This document shows positions 1 through 16,742 of a stretch of 64,000 nucleotides of DNA, in pieces (positions within the stretch are counted from its first letter, which is position 1; each line of letters starts with the position of its first letter). The position numbers were made by a program, and so were the translations under genes. The notes beneath the pieces were generated by a model. It worked only from the letters and a program-made list of their open reading frames with translations. It was not told the DNA's origin and searched no databases. The DNA comes from Paramecium sonneborni. Lineage: Eukaryota; Ciliophora; Oligohymenophorea; Peniculida; Parameciidae. The stretch lies in assembly GCA_905182985.1 (NCBI GenBank), contig CAJJDN010000115.1, positions 233,020 to 297,019 of the forward strand, in the 5' to 3' direction.

Positions 1-1
1 C

Positions 2-208
2 TAAGCTCTCGAAGCAATTTAAATGTTATAAGAGTATAAAACCTTTGACATTAATTTTTGGTTTCATCATAGACTCAAATAGTCAACTAAGGGAAAATCA
101 AATTGTGAATTTAATTTTGAAAATAAAAATAAATTAGATCGACAATTCAGTATTACAAGTCTCAAAACAAATAATACAGAAAAAAATAAAATTATAAACA
201 ACTAATGA
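2..208 (+). CDS. 3' end of an unidentified protein (partial)
   Basis: The frame starting at base 2 is open at the left edge and closes with TGA at 206-208, giving about 68 residues. The composition is protein-like: an amphipathic stretch with QMLQEYKTFDINFWF, then a hydrophilic, Lys/Asn-rich tail. TAA and TAG are read as Gln. No domain is recognisable in this fragment. The rest of the gene lies upstream of the window, so neither start nor function can be given. The alternative is chance openness in AT-rich DNA, but the Trp, Phe and His content and the charged tail favour a real terminus. Confidence 0.45.
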
Positions 209-544
209 TAATAATTAGATTTATAAATTTTTCATGAAAATTAATTTTTCTTTATTTTAATTCTTCATTTATATTTCTATTTTATTTTCTTATACTGCAT
301 AAATAGGTTTAGATTTGATATTTATTTTTTTTAATTTTTATAGTTTATCTATTTGTTATTCATTTTATATAAAATTACTTTTTTTGGTTTATGTTTTTAT
401 ATTAATCAATTCAAAAACAACAGATGAGTAATAAAATTTTACTTAATTAAGCATAATTTGATAAAGAATAAATATAAGTTTATCTGCATAGTTATTGTTT
501 TTGGTATTAATAATTTTTTAGACTTTAAATAATTAAAATATAAA
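209..544. other. AT-rich spacer
   Basis: Very AT-rich stretch between the 3' fragment and the next plus-strand start. I see no convincing frame, RNA gene or repeat here. It presumably holds the 3' UTR of the first gene and the promoter of the second. Confidence 0.5.
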
Positions 545-2270
545 ATGAATTAAGAAATCCCTATAGATTTGGGATCAAATATTGAAGAGAGTGCTTTAAT
601 AGCAAATTAAGACCATAACTTTTTTGATATGAATTTTATGATATTACCAGATATTTTAGATAAAATAGCTGAATAATTGTAAATAAATCCTGAAGTGATA
701 TCATGTAAAGAATATCAAGAAGCAAGACAAAGGTTATTGTTTAAAATGCTTAAATATGAGATTGGTTTAGAAATATTGATAAAATTGGTGTATAGGCGGG
801 ATTAATCACCATTAAATGGTTATTATTACTTGAAAAAACTAGATGATATGGCATATATAATTTATGAGATTCATAATAATTTATTAAATTAGGCAATATA
901 GAATTAGTATTTAGAGGTTTAGAAATAGATTTCAAATCATATTGTGAAACTATTTAACTCAATAATAAGTATAAAATTTATTAGAAAATAGATCGAAAGT
1001 AAAAGGAAATCAACAATTTACCACTTTCTGATATTGCATAAAAAGATTTGAACAACTTATAATAAAAATTCAATAGAATAATTGATATAAATTGTTTTTT
1101 AAGAAACTATGAATTTTATGAAAAGCATAGTGAACTTATTTTAAAATTATTGAATAAACCTTAAAATAAATTATTAAAAAAGGTGATCCTTTGTAAAATA
1201 ACAATAGAATAGTTTGAGTAATTATTATTCTTAAGGATGTCAAATTTAACAATTTATTAATAAGAGCTATTAATAACATATGTTTTAAAAAATTAAGAAA
1301 TTCAAAATGCAAATATAGTAACAGCAAAGTATTTTTGTTTGTATTCTGCAATATTTTTAATGGATTCAAGCAGATTTGAGTAGTATTAATAGAATGAATA
1401 AAATTAGCATTTATTTGAATACAATGAATAAAATGAATACAATGAATAGAATGAATAAAATGAATACGATGAATAGAATGAATAGATTTAATACAATGAA
1501 GAGAATTATAGTTAAATTATAAAGTTTATGATGTTCTACTATTTTGAATTAGAAAATTGGAAATTATTGGTTATAGAAAGATTAATAGAATTACGTTTAG
1601 TATAAGATGCTTATGAAATATTATTGGCTAGTAAGATTGATTGGAATAATTTAAGCAATAGTGATATAATAATAAGATTATTGATTGCATCTAAAAGATC
1701 ATAGTAAGCTTATGTTTATGTAACAGAATTGAAAGATAATCAAACTTTAAAATATTTTGTTAAATAGATGTTAAATTAGCATGATACATATAATTTATTA
1801 TAGATTGAATTTACTGCAGAATAGGATTAAATAGTTAATGATATAATTAAGAATTTAGCAGATACAAAATTATTAATAGAATTTGTAAAGAAGTTATTAA
1901 GAACAAGAAAGTATTTTTAGGCAATATAATTTTATTAAAAGTTAAAAATGGGACCCTTAGATTTTGACTTATAGAATATAAAGGATGTATAAATTTTGAT
2001 TAATAATATTAATAGTTAATTAATAAAAGAATTGTTTAACTTCCAACAATAGAGAAAGAATATTATTAAGCAAAAATGGATGGTAAATAATTAGATGAAG
2101 ATTAATTATTGATTGAAGCAATATTTGAAAATTAAGTTAGAGAAATTGAAGAAAAGAATTAAGAATAAGGAATAATAAAATATTTTGCAGAATAACCAAT
2201 AAAAGATTAATAGAAATATATTAATTGTTGTGGATGGATTAGAGAAAATCATTTAGGTATCATAGTTTGA
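545..2270 (+). CDS. Helical protein of unknown function with E-[Y/Q]-N repeat
   Basis: With TAA/TAG as Gln and two introns removed (969-991, 23 nt; 1987-2015, 29 nt) the exons total 1,674 nt and give 557 residues ending at TGA 2268-2270. Each intron restores the frame exactly and has GTA...TAG ends. The product looks almost wholly alpha-helical and rich in Leu, Ile, Gln and Glu, with no signal peptide or membrane segment. A short E-[Y/Q]-N repeat sits near residue 280. The C-terminal part (for example AIQFYQKLKMGPLD) faintly recalls helical-repeat scaffold proteins such as ELYS-like nucleoporins, too weakly for an assignment. The start is the first ATG of the open frame. Confidence 0.65.
1417..1485 (+). 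repeat. 9-nt coding tandem repeat (E-[Y/Q]-N)
   Basis: About 7.7 copies of a 9-nt unit of the form GAA-TAN-AAT. It encodes Glu-Tyr/Gln-Asn because the variable codon alternates between TAC, TAA and TAG. It lies in frame inside the helical protein and would encode a polar, flexible insert. Confidence 0.8.
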
Positions 2271-2347
2271 ATATGTAAATTTGATTAAAATATAAAAATA
2301 TAACTAAATTGGTAAATAATAATGTATTATAATTATTAATAACATGC

Positions 2348-2812
2348 TCATTTATTAATGATTTTCTCATATGATTATTTATCTAATAATGTATCTAACT
2401 CAGATTCATTTTATAATTTTGCTTATAAAATCCATGTTTCTTCTGCCTTCTCATTAATTAAATTTGGTGAGTCTTTTAAATCTTCGTTGATCTTATTATA
2501 ATTTAATATATTACTCCAACAATCTCACCAGCAACTGGAGCATATATATCAGCAGCAACTTTAACACTTTCAATTGCTCCTAATGATTAGTGTGTTTTAA
2601 ATACTAATCCTACTTTTTAAAAATCAACATGAACTATATCACCTAATTCCTTTTATGCATAATCAGTTATTCCTATTTTAGCAATCTTTGTTTATGTATC
2701 ATATTTAATCCATTCATGATCTTTTGTGTATTTTGTTAATACTTAAATTATTACTTTATTCATATATACCTGAAAAGGCTTATCTCAATTTTAAAATCGA
2801 TCTCATGTACAT
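2348..2812 (-). CDS. gcvH: Glycine cleavage system H protein, mitochondrial
   Basis: H protein carries the lipoyl arm that shuttles the aminomethyl group between the P, T and L proteins of mitochondrial glycine cleavage. Removing introns at 2742-2769 (28 nt) and 2492-2514 (23 nt) leaves 414 nt, or 137 residues. Residues 1-14 form a basic, amphipathic presequence (MYMRSILKLRQAFS), fitting mitochondrial import. The family landmarks follow in order: KYTKDHEWI, GITDYAQKELGDIVHVD, then GAIESVKVAADIYAP with the lipoylated Lys at about residue 75, and a NESELD region near the C terminus. The length is normal for a mature H protein. It is transcribed opposite to both neighbours. Confidence 0.95.
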
Positions 2813-3529
2813 TTTGAATTAAATATATTTATCTTTAAAATACACAACTTAAAATCAATAAAATTACAAAAACAACTCTCTCTTTCTATTTTAAATTCTT
2901 TACTTCTTATCTTCACTATATCTAATATACTTTAATTCTATCCTATCCTATACTTAAAATAATATACTTTAAAATCATAAACATTTTTTATCAAATTTAT
3001 ACTAAATGATTCTTATATACTTCAAACAATCTATATTATTCTAAAAAGTAATATAAATCAAACAAATTTGGATGCATTTAATAAATCTAAAAAGTAGAAT
3101 AAACATTTTAATTATTCTTATTTGTATATCAATTTATATACTTAAAGCTTAAAATATAGCAGATAATATTTCATCTATTTCATTAATATTATATATCTTA
3201 CCTTTATTATAAAAAGTAAGTTAATATATGGATTCCTATAAAATAATGACATTTATCATATTTTTTTAATTTCTAACAGTTTATTTACTATTTGTGTGAT
3301 CTAAAGCAATTCCATATCAAATCAATCCAGTTAGACAGAAATATCCTATTCAAAAAAAGGGATGTTAATATTCTTAATATAATTCAATTAGTTTTTAGAA
3401 TTGCTGGACAATTTTTGATAATTTTTATGGTGAAGTTATGATGATATTGAAAATGAGAATGGTTTATTTCAAATATAGATGCAATATTTTTGAGGTATAA
3501 TTAAATCCAAATTTTATCATTTATTTTAA
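2813..3529. other. Spacer with possible 5' leader
   Basis: AT-rich, pyrimidine-rich region with no convincing gene. From ATG 3228 a short frame begins with a hydrophobic, signal-like run, but it meets TGA after 23 codons and again just before 3530. It may be leader sequence or an unresolved first exon of the following membrane protein. Confidence 0.35.
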
Positions 3530-6500
3530 ATGATTAAATAATATTGGCTAGAGTATCAATAATTTACTATTGGATTTTCACAAATTATACTTTCAAGAGA
3601 TTCTAAATATTTCTGGATCTTTATTGAAGTAGTTGGTCATTTTTAAAAACTAGCATTACTTTTTCTCTTTAATATTATTATCGAAATTCTTGAAATTAGA
3701 ATTTATGATCACAATCTTAAAACTACTAATAATTACTCTTTGTTTGAGTTGATTTCAAAAATTACTGTTCCTACTATTCTATTACTAGAGAGTTTGCCTA
3801 ATTTTGGAATTATAATTATACAATCATTGATTATTTTTTTCCTTTTTGGACCTATTTTATTTACCTTCTTTACTATGCATAAAGAGAAATTTGAGTATTC
3901 AACAATTAAATATTGTTCTTCAATTGATGATCAAGATAATCTAAATTGTATAGTATTTAAATATATCATTTTAGATAATCTAAATTTGTTAAATCGTTCC
4001 TACAATATGCACAATTACATTGAATATTTTTTATAAAAATAATTCATGGGTAATGAATAATCATCTTTTCAATAAATGGAGAAATTTGCTTAAGCATCAT
4101 TTTTTAATATATATCCTCATATAATTGTAATACCATTACTAATTTGGAACCTATTTGTTTGGTAAATTATCAATTATGATAATAATCTTAATAGTATTCA
4201 ATTAGGTCTTATGATCTTCTTTAGTATATTTACTAACGTTGGAACTATTCTACTATGGTATTTATCAATGCAAATTTAATAAACTTATACTATCAAAGAC
4301 CAAAATCATTTAAGATTAGTAAAATCATTTTGGTTTAATTTATCATAATTTATTATACTTTTACCAGTGATCATCTAGTAGTTTTATTTTATAATGTATT
4401 CTGAAAGTGAATATGAAAATAATTCAACACATTATTATTTAAATATAGCTATAATTCTAATCATTTAGATTGGAAATTTAATAGATTTCTTTATATCTCA
4501 TCCATTTATGGATACATACAAAACATAAACTATTCTCATTATCATTCCATTTACATTAACTGTTATAATTTCTCTATTTTTCTAACATACTTAAATTGAA
4601 ATCATCTCAATTGCTCTTATAACAGTACCATTAATTTCAAAATTGCTAAATGAATTAAACAAATATCAAAATGAATAAATTTTATATGAATCTTAATATA
4701 AAGAAAAAAAGAAATCAAAAATAAGAACTCAAACTAAAACTGGACTTCTTGTTGAAGAAGAGTAATAATTTGTAATAGAAAAGGAATTAAATAATTAAAG
4801 ATAAATTTAACTTGAATTTTTGTAGAATTAAAATTCCACCTATTTTATTCAATATCTAAGATTAGTAGACTTGATGAAACTAGATGATCAATAATCAATA
4901 GAAAAAGACAATTCTGTCATCAATATTAATAGATCTAAATTCATATTAAATGTGATAGTTTTATTAAAGCAACATATTATATTATGTGATAATATATATT
5001 GTTATTGTAAAGGATTTAGAGGAGAAACAAGAAGAATAATAGAAAATAATTATCATGAAGTTGATATGAAAATTTACAAATCGATTAAGATAAAAAATCT
5101 CTCAATATAGGTTGAATTGATTAAAAGATATATCAGATATTACACAAAATTAATATTTGAATTGGAAAAAGAGAAAGGAAATTTCGATATTATACGAATT
5201 ACATAATTATTAACTTATCTTGGTACTTCAGAGGAATGCTATTAGATTTTGTTATTAGTAATGGAAATGAAAGAGAGATTGAATACATTATAGAATAATT
5301 CATGTAATGTAGCAATGACTGTATTATTGAGTTATATAAAACATCAGATTTTATAAAAGATGAATCCTTTAGTAAAAATAGACGAGGTCGAGGTAGCATT
5401 GTAATATAAAGATTATCGAATTACAGAAGTAAGAAGAGATAGACTGATATCTGAAATGTTTAATAATATTTAAGTAAAATATGAATTCATTAGAAAATTG
5501 ATTGATACTAAATATAACTATGAGAAATTATACTAATTGATTAATAATATGGTAGATTACAATTTGGGAGTGATTAGAAAAATAGAATAATTTAATTAAT
5601 TTTCATTTTCAAGAACTAGTATTTTAATTTATATGTTTTATTCACTTGAAATTATTAATGATTTTGACAAATTTATTAGATTAAGGAATTAATTAAAAAC
5701 TAAGAATTATAAATTTTTTGAATTTAATTTACCAAATAATCATTAATAAGGTTGGAAAGTGTGTTATTTTAAAATTAACTTGGCAAGACATGCATAAAAA
5801 GGTAAAATATAGAGAGGTGAAATTATTTAATTTTCGAATAATGCTCCTCATATGTTTGGATATGGATAAAGAGAATTCAAAGATGAAGTATTATCAGTAC
5901 ATCAATTAGTAATTCCTCATTTAGCAGTAATTCATGATTAATTAATTGAAATCTTTTTGTTAACTAATAGACCATAAATTCTTAGAAAAAAGAGAGGATT
6001 ATTAGGATACAAAAAGAATAAAGATTTGATTTTTGTGGAAATGTTTATTGATATATGTTTTAATATATAAGGAGATACATTTCCAATTTATTGTTTTTTA
6101 AAACAAATAAAATCAGATGGAGCTTATGAAAATATAAAAGGTCATATCTTTTTAAATCATGAATTAAGAATTGAAGGAATATCTACAATGGCTTTAGAAT
6201 AATTTAAAATGAAAGATGGAAGAACATTATATTAAAAAAAAATACACCATTTAATCTAGAATTTTAAGAAATATTTAGATCTGTTAAATGGCAAAGAAAA
6301 AAAGTTTTTAGAATAAGAAGCTATTCGTTATGAATAGGGAAGTTGTTCTAAGAAATTAGATTATAATGAAGCAGAATAATTATTAAATCATTTCTCTGTT
6401 TCAGCTGATGATTTATTATTTAGAATACCTAAAGAAGATACAGTTCCAGAAATTTATTGTATATCATGTAAATTTATAATGACTATTGGAAGAATCAATT

Positions 6501-8902
6501 AAAAAGAATATAAATCATATTTAATTTTACTTTAAAAAATTACATATGCAGATAATACAAGTTAAATTTGGTTAGAATCTTCAAGAAATCTATAATCAAG
6601 AACAAGAACAGAAACTAATTTTGATCCATCTTAAAATAGAGATCTTTCTGGATCTGAAAAACAAGAAGATAAAATGTTTACTAATAGTGATCAAAATTGT
6701 GAATTTTCAAACATTAGTGAATAAAAACTTAATTAATCAATTAATTTTTAAGAATATTAATTTCAAATAGGTCCAAATTTTTAAAGTCCTTTTGATTCCT
6801 AAAGAGATCTTCTATTTCTTGTTAATGAGGAAAAAAGTTAAACTCCTAATATACATCATCTAGAATAAAATATTAATAGTGTTTAAATTGATGGACAAAG
6901 TCTATAGTAATTACAAATAATAAATAAAAGTTAATAAAAATTATAACCTCTACAAAAATATCAACAATCTTATTTTTATAAGACTTTTTCAAAGAAATCA
7001 TTTGATGTTGATAATAATAATCAATCAGAAAATTAATAATTTTAAAAAGAATAAGAAATTCGTATTACATAAACAGCTACTACTGCAAATAATGGATTAC
7101 CTTCAATTTTATAAAAAACACATCTGTACACTAAATTCGCTTCTTAAGATAATAATCCAAGAATAATCAATATGATTTTAACAATCGATTTCTTCAATTT
7201 ATTATTACTTTTATTACTATCCTTTATATTCTACTTTAATTTTTAATCAAAATTAGAAGATAATATGAAGATTGTTGAAATATTAAAAGCCTTTGTTACT
7301 ACAGATTACACTAAAAGTACATTATTAGCTTTAGGAATTGATACAAATTAATCTAACTAAAATAAAGATACAGATCACTTAAATAAACTATTAGAATTAG
7401 TTTAAAATAACAGTAAAATTTATTTGTCTCATTATTAAGAATATTTAGATGATAGTCTAGTCAAATCAACATTGTCTAATATAAATATTAATTAGTATGA
7501 CTTTTACAGTGAATAAAATTAAATAGTAAGTGCATGGACAGAATAATTTTATGTTATTTTTATGTTATAAGGTTTATATGGAATAGATCTTAATAATGTA
7601 ACAACTCTCTAACGATTTAATAATTCATTGACTTCTCTGATAAGACAATATCATGTACATAAAGTAACTTATGAAGAATTAACAATTAAATTCTAAGGTT
7701 AATTAAATTCAAATGTTTCAGATCTAGAAACTGAATAAAATCTATGTTTAATAATCTTTACTTTAGCTGAAGTCTTTTTTATCCTTGCCTATGTTGTAGT
7801 ATTTACTTAAACATTTAAACTATTGAATAGAATTTTAAGAAGCTGTGAATAAATATCCTTCAAAGCTCTAGAAACTGAATCAATTAGATTACTTTCTTTA
7901 TAGCATCACTATTAATAATCTTCTGATTTAAATCTATATAAATTTCAATTCTAATTTAAAGACAAATGTAATCAAACTAATAATTTCACTGAATTGTTTG
8001 GAAGTAAAAGAATATCCATTCGTTATTAATAAATAGTTTAATAATTAGAATAGAAAAAACAATTTCTTATTGCTGATGAAAAACCTTATTTTCAAAGATT
8101 CTTTTTTCTATTTTCTATCATAACATATTTCATAGGATTTGCTTACTTTCTGACAGTTAAATTATTTAACTCCTAAAATATAGAAGATTTATAAAATAAT
8201 CTCAATCTTTTTAATCAAAATATTATTTACACTGAATAATTTTATCAAATGATGATGGCTGATTCAGTTTTATAAAGATTTTCTAATTCTAAATCAAACA
8301 TGAAATAAAGTGATATAGTTAGCTAAGAATATCAAGAATTAGTAAATCAATCATACATTTAAGTTTCTACTTTTACTTAGTAATTATCCTCTTCAGCATA
8401 AACAAATTATTATGATTTAATGTAATATTTAACTACAGATGCTTGTATTTTAGTAAATGATGAGATGTGTAGAACTGTAATTGATGGAAAACTATCATAA
8501 GGATTAATTTATTCTATTGATTACTTTAATTAAAAGGTTAGAGATAATATACAAAATAATTATAATCAAGATTCTCTATCAAAAATAACTATCTCAGATT
8601 TATTTGGCTTAAATTTTATAAGCATTGGATTTGATACTATTATGTTAGAAGGACAATATTATTTAACAAATAAATTTCAAGATGAAATCAATACAAGACA
8701 ATTACTATTTGCTTTATTCAATATCGTTTTTTTAATTTATTAAGGTTTGGCATCCTTTTTATTATTTCGATTTTTTAAAAATCGTTTTTTTAAAATAAGG
8801 CAATTACCTTACATTTTACCACCATAATCTGTCTACGGCGAAGATAGTTTTTTAAAAACTTTGGTATATGTGGAAAAAATATATGACAATCTCTCATAAT
8901 GA
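3530..8902 (+). CDS. Large multi-pass membrane protein with PAS domain (TmcB-like)
   Basis: One uninterrupted frame of 1,791 codons (TGA at 8900-8902), with no intron seen. Residues 10-350 contain many hydrophobic segments. A Glu/Lys-rich helical region follows. Around residues 755-870 there is a PAS-type domain with the signature NNAPHMFGYGQREF followed by the region HLAVIHDQLIEIFL. The middle is Gln/Asn/Ser-rich and low-complexity. The C terminus has four further membrane helices, near residues 1220, 1405, 1525 and 1725. This layout matches the large ciliate family of PAS-containing membrane proteins (TmcB/TmcC-like), thought to be sensory. The ligand and partners are unknown. The start is the first in-frame ATG after an upstream TGA; an extra 5' exon is possible. 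Confidence 0.8.
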
Positions 8903-9439
8903 TAAATATATATTATTATTATATAAATTCTATTTAAGTAAATGATGAAATAAATTATATCATAAATTAATGTTTTCTATTTCTTTTTTAAGTCTGATTC
9001 ATATAAAAAATCAAATCTAAATATTCTATTAATATTATGAATCTGTTTAACTCTTAAGAATTGAAGAATAAAAAATTAACTAAATTAAGCTTGATTTTTG
9101 TACAAATCTATCTCTTACAATTTCTTGATGGATTAGATCTAAAGCTGATTTGATTTTTATAGTATTTATACGATATATCCAATCTCATTACTCTGTATAA
9201 ATTCAATGTATTTGATATTTATTTTTATTACAAAATATGTGGTGCATTTGAAATTTTTTAGAAGAAACTGCATTATAAAATAATTCTGTTTTTAGATTAG
9301 TAAAGATTTGCTTAATTTATAAAATTATGCCTTTTATTATGTTAATACATTTGAAAAATTATAAAGCAATATCAATTCCATTAAAAATTTATAAATTATT
9401 TTTGTTTGATAATTTTATAATTCTACGAATATACTTTCT
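8903..9439. other. Spacer, possible minus-strand ORF
   Basis: AT-rich interval between two plus-strand genes. On the minus strand one frame is open from about 9260 back into the 3' end of the PAS gene, with a Gln/Ile/Lys-rich product. It has no recognisable motif and no clear stop before it overlaps the neighbour. It may be a real antisense or unresolved gene, or chance openness where G is scarce. Confidence 0.25.
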
Positions 9440-12400
9440 ATGTCTAAAACAACATCATCAATGATTAAATTAACACTGTCTATTAAATACTCTGAGAAAA
9501 TACAATTCAAAATTGCCTTTCCAGTTGATCAAAATACAACAATTCGAGAATTAAAATAATTTTCTGTTGACCGTCTGAGCAAACTTTAAAAAGTAAAAGT
9601 TTTTTTTATTTTTATTAGGTCGTTAAAATTGGTTTTGAAGACATACCTTTGAACTTTTAAGATATAAATTACTCTTTAAAAGATTAGTAAAACAATTTTT
9701 TTGATGATGATGATCTTGTCACAGATTTGATTAAAAATAATGAAACAATTCAATTAATATATTTACCCTCTTTGGCTCCAAAAACTCAATAACCTTCTAC
9801 ATATTAATAATAGATTCAATTAAATAATACATCCAATTAAATAATCTAATAAACTTTGGGTTCATAATAAAACTCATTACTTCCATAAATTTAGAATTCA
9901 ACTTAGTAACCAACTATCAATACTTAAAATTAAGTTCCTTAAGTCTAATAAAATTTAACCTAATCACAAAATATATAAAATTTAAACAATTTGAATTCAT
10001 AGAATTCTTCAAATAAATTATTAAATTAAAATTAATTATTAGAGTTAGAAGACTAATTTTATTTGAATACTTAAAATATTAAAAATTGTTAATATGAAGG
10101 AGAATTTGAATTTTGGGTAAGATTTTTATAAGCTAAAGATACTTAATAAAAATTTAAATATTGTTGTAATCTAGATCATACATTAATATAAGTATCCGAG
10201 ATGATATGCAATAGTTTATAATTATAGGTTGATTATGTAGTAAGTTTTTATAATATAAATGGACTTCCAATATGTACATGTTTAAATTAGATGCATAATG
10301 TTAAAGTTTAAGAATCAATAAATGCTTTAAAATAACGAGAAATGTATGCAATAATATCAAAATGCAAAGTTGGATAAGCTTCATTACCTAAAATAGATTC
10401 AGATGTTGGAGAATAATAAATATTTATTCAATATTAAGGATCTAAATCCATCAGAATAGATTTAAAGACATCAACCATCTAAGAATTGAAATAAAAAATA
10501 TATCATAAATTGAATATACCTACTCCAATATAATAGCTATTTTATATTGGTAAAATCTTAGAAAATAATAAATTATTATAGGATTATGGAATATAAAACT
10601 TAAGCTCCATTGTGTTAAATTTCAAAGTCATGGATACATATCCATTCTCATCAAGTTATAATTACAATTTTAATCTACCTTGGATGGAACATCTAATACC
10701 ATAAACAAATATAGGATTTCAATAATTTAGATCAGTTTCACTAGTTTTCTTTTCTCATTTTTAAGATCCAAGATTTATGGCAATGATAAGAAAAGTTTCA
10801 AATAACAATACTCCACTTGTCTTGGTATGTTAATTATTTTCTAAACACTTAAGATCTTCTTAATTGTAATGCATTGCATTTGAAGTTGGTATGTAACGTG
10901 TATTTTTTGATCTCATATTATTAAGTTAAAATGTACCTGAAACTTTCAAGATAGATAGAATTTTTGAATATTCTAGATATTTTTATCATTTATTACATTA
11001 AAAGACTTTGAAATTAAAATTGGATGATGTTAAATAATAAGAAAATTTTAAATTTCTTGATTTAGTCAGTCAAATTACTCTCAAAAAAATTAGTAATCCT
11101 GCTTATTTATCAGAATAAATAAATGATGAAGCAATAGATTTAACAAATTTTTAATTAGTAGATTATGATGAGATTTAAGTCAAAATTTAAAATAATGAAG
11201 TAAATTAAAATAAAATTCCTTTTGCATAACTTAAATTATTATAACCAGATTAATTACTTGAAGATTTTTCATTGATTAAATTATAGGACAGAGAAACATT
11301 AATTTGGTAACCAATAAAATTAATTGATATGGATTAAATTAAAATTGAAATTCCAAATACTTGGTCTATGAATTAAGTAATTACATCACATAATTCATTA
11401 AAATTATATAGTGGTATTGAATTAAAAAATACTTAAATTCATCCCTTATTGACAAGTGGTAAAAATGAAGAATTACTAATTTATACTGGTAGTAATAAGG
11501 ATATTAAGTATCCAATAATTATATATAATGTAATGACGGCTGAAATGAAACCAACAAATCCAGATTAATTAGCATTACTTCAATAAATTGGATCAGCTAA
11601 TTAAAATGATGATTATGATGATGATGATGATGATTCTGAATAAAATCAAGAAAAAGTTATAGAACCAAAAATCACTAATCCACCTAATGAAGCTATTGTT
11701 GTTTTACTTGATATATCTGGTTCTATGGATGAATTATTTTATGATAGTGAAGATCTTACTAGAATGGGAGTTGTTAAAGCATTTTTTAATACCTTTGCTG
11801 ATAGAACTATGGCATATAATTTAAAGAATGTTATCTCTTTAGTTTATTTTGATGATAGAATCATTGAAAAATGTTCATTTACTGAATTATTCATATTATT
11901 TAAAGATTTAGTAAATAAAGCTAAATCAGCTGGTCAAACTAAACTTTATAGAGCATTATAATTTGCTGAAAAGCAATTATTAGCATTCAAATAAAAATAT
12001 CCAAATTGCTTATTAAGGATTATTGCATTAACAGATGGATAAGATAATGATAAAAATCCTTTAGATCCATTAAAGTTGGCAGAATCCATTTATAAAAATG
12101 AAATAATACTAGATTCATTTGCTGTATCTGATTTTTGTCCAGGTTTAAAGAAAATTACAAAAGCAACAGGTGGACAATGTTTTTCTCCTTCAACAATATA
12201 GGAAGGATTAAAATTATTTGAATATGAAACTATTTTATCAGCGTAAATACGAAAAAAATAAAATAAAATAACACTTAAATATATTAGAGACACTTTTAAA
12301 TTAAAAGATTCATAGATTGAATTTGATAAAGTTCCTGTTAGCATTAATCTACCAAATGAAATAAATTCTTAATCAATTCATCCTTAATAACTAGTATAAG

Positions 12401-13068
12401 AAATCATTTAAGATTAAAAGAAATTATTTTAGTATGCTCCTAACAATCAATTGAAAAGAGTAATAAAAGAAATAATGAATTATGAATAACATCCTCATCC
12501 TCATATAAAAATATTCCCATGTTAAAATAATGTATCATTTTGGAAAATCATATTATTGGGTCCAGAGTAAACTCCTTACGATGGAGGAGTCTTTATACTA
12601 TATTTATAATTTGATGAAAATTATCCAAATAAACCTCCAAATTTGAGATTTCTTACACCAATTTATCATTGTAATATCAATTCATAAGGAAGAATTTGTC
12701 ACAGTATCTTAGATAGAAATTACACCTTAGATACTACTGTACTCTAAATATTCTAAGCTATATTTGGTATATTATTAATTTATTAATAAATAGGTTTATT
12801 GATGACTCCAGAACCTGATGATCCTTTAGACACAAGTATAGCTTCTGAATATTTGGAAAATCTACAAATGTATTAAAATAAAGCAAAAGCTCACACTTAA
12901 GAACATGCTAAAAAGCCATTAGAAGAAGTAATTACATAGATTATTGGTCATCAGAATGGTTAACCATTAAGTGATGCAGAAATGTAAGTTAAAATATTAG
13001 AGATTAATAAATGGATAAATGAACATTAAATGTAAATTGAAAACTAAAATGATCATTAAAAATAATGA
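9440..13068 (+). CDS. Ubiquitin-like / vWA / E2 ubiquitin-conjugating fusion protein
   Basis: One intron (9593-9618, 26 nt) separates 51 codons from 1,150, giving 1,200 residues. In order: an N-terminal ubiquitin-fold-like region (about 8-100); a Gln/Asn-rich linker; a clear ubiquitin-like domain (about 318-390, IFIQYQGSKSIRIDL through LFYIGKILENNKLL); a long middle region; an acidic run; a von Willebrand A domain from about 740 with the MIDAS motif DISGS at 749-753 and LTDGQD downstream; and a C-terminal E2 domain (about 1005-1150) with LLGPEQTPYDGGVF, YPNKPPNLRF and the active-site region GRICHSIL (Cys1078). The usual HPN motif reads HCN (1068-1070). It probably transfers ubiquitin or a ubiquitin-like modifier, with vWA as a protein-docking module. 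It converges on a USP gene. Confidence 0.9.
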
Positions 13069-13307
13069 TTAATTTTAATATTTTAAATAAATTAAATTAT
13101 TTACTCTCCTGAAAATATAAGTGGTAGGTAGACATTTCATATAGTAGCTCAATATAAATTCCTATTTGTTGAATCTTCTACTTTTCTTGTGATTATATCC
13201 ATCCTCCTCTATTCACAAAAATAGCTATAATAACTGATCTTTCAAAATCAGATTTTAACTTTTTTTTTATTATACATAAAATATTTTAAACTTCATATAG
13301 ATAAATT

Positions 13308-16633
<3,326 letters not shown>

Positions 16634-16742
16634 TAATTGATTAATAATATAATTAGTATAAGTCACACTCAATACTCAATACTGTTCAAATACAAATTCT
16701 TTAACTAACATTATAGAATATTATGAATTTTCATCAATATAA

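Noticed and set aside
3228..3529. TGA-containing upstream extension of the PAS membrane protein
   Set aside because: Two TGAs and one frame change are needed with no good intron. An ATG at 3530 gives a full frame without them.
5199..5399. Short minus-strand standard-code ORFs inside the PAS gene and similar shadows elsewhere
   Set aside because: They lie antisense to a conserved long frame and exist only because TAA/TAG are counted as stops.
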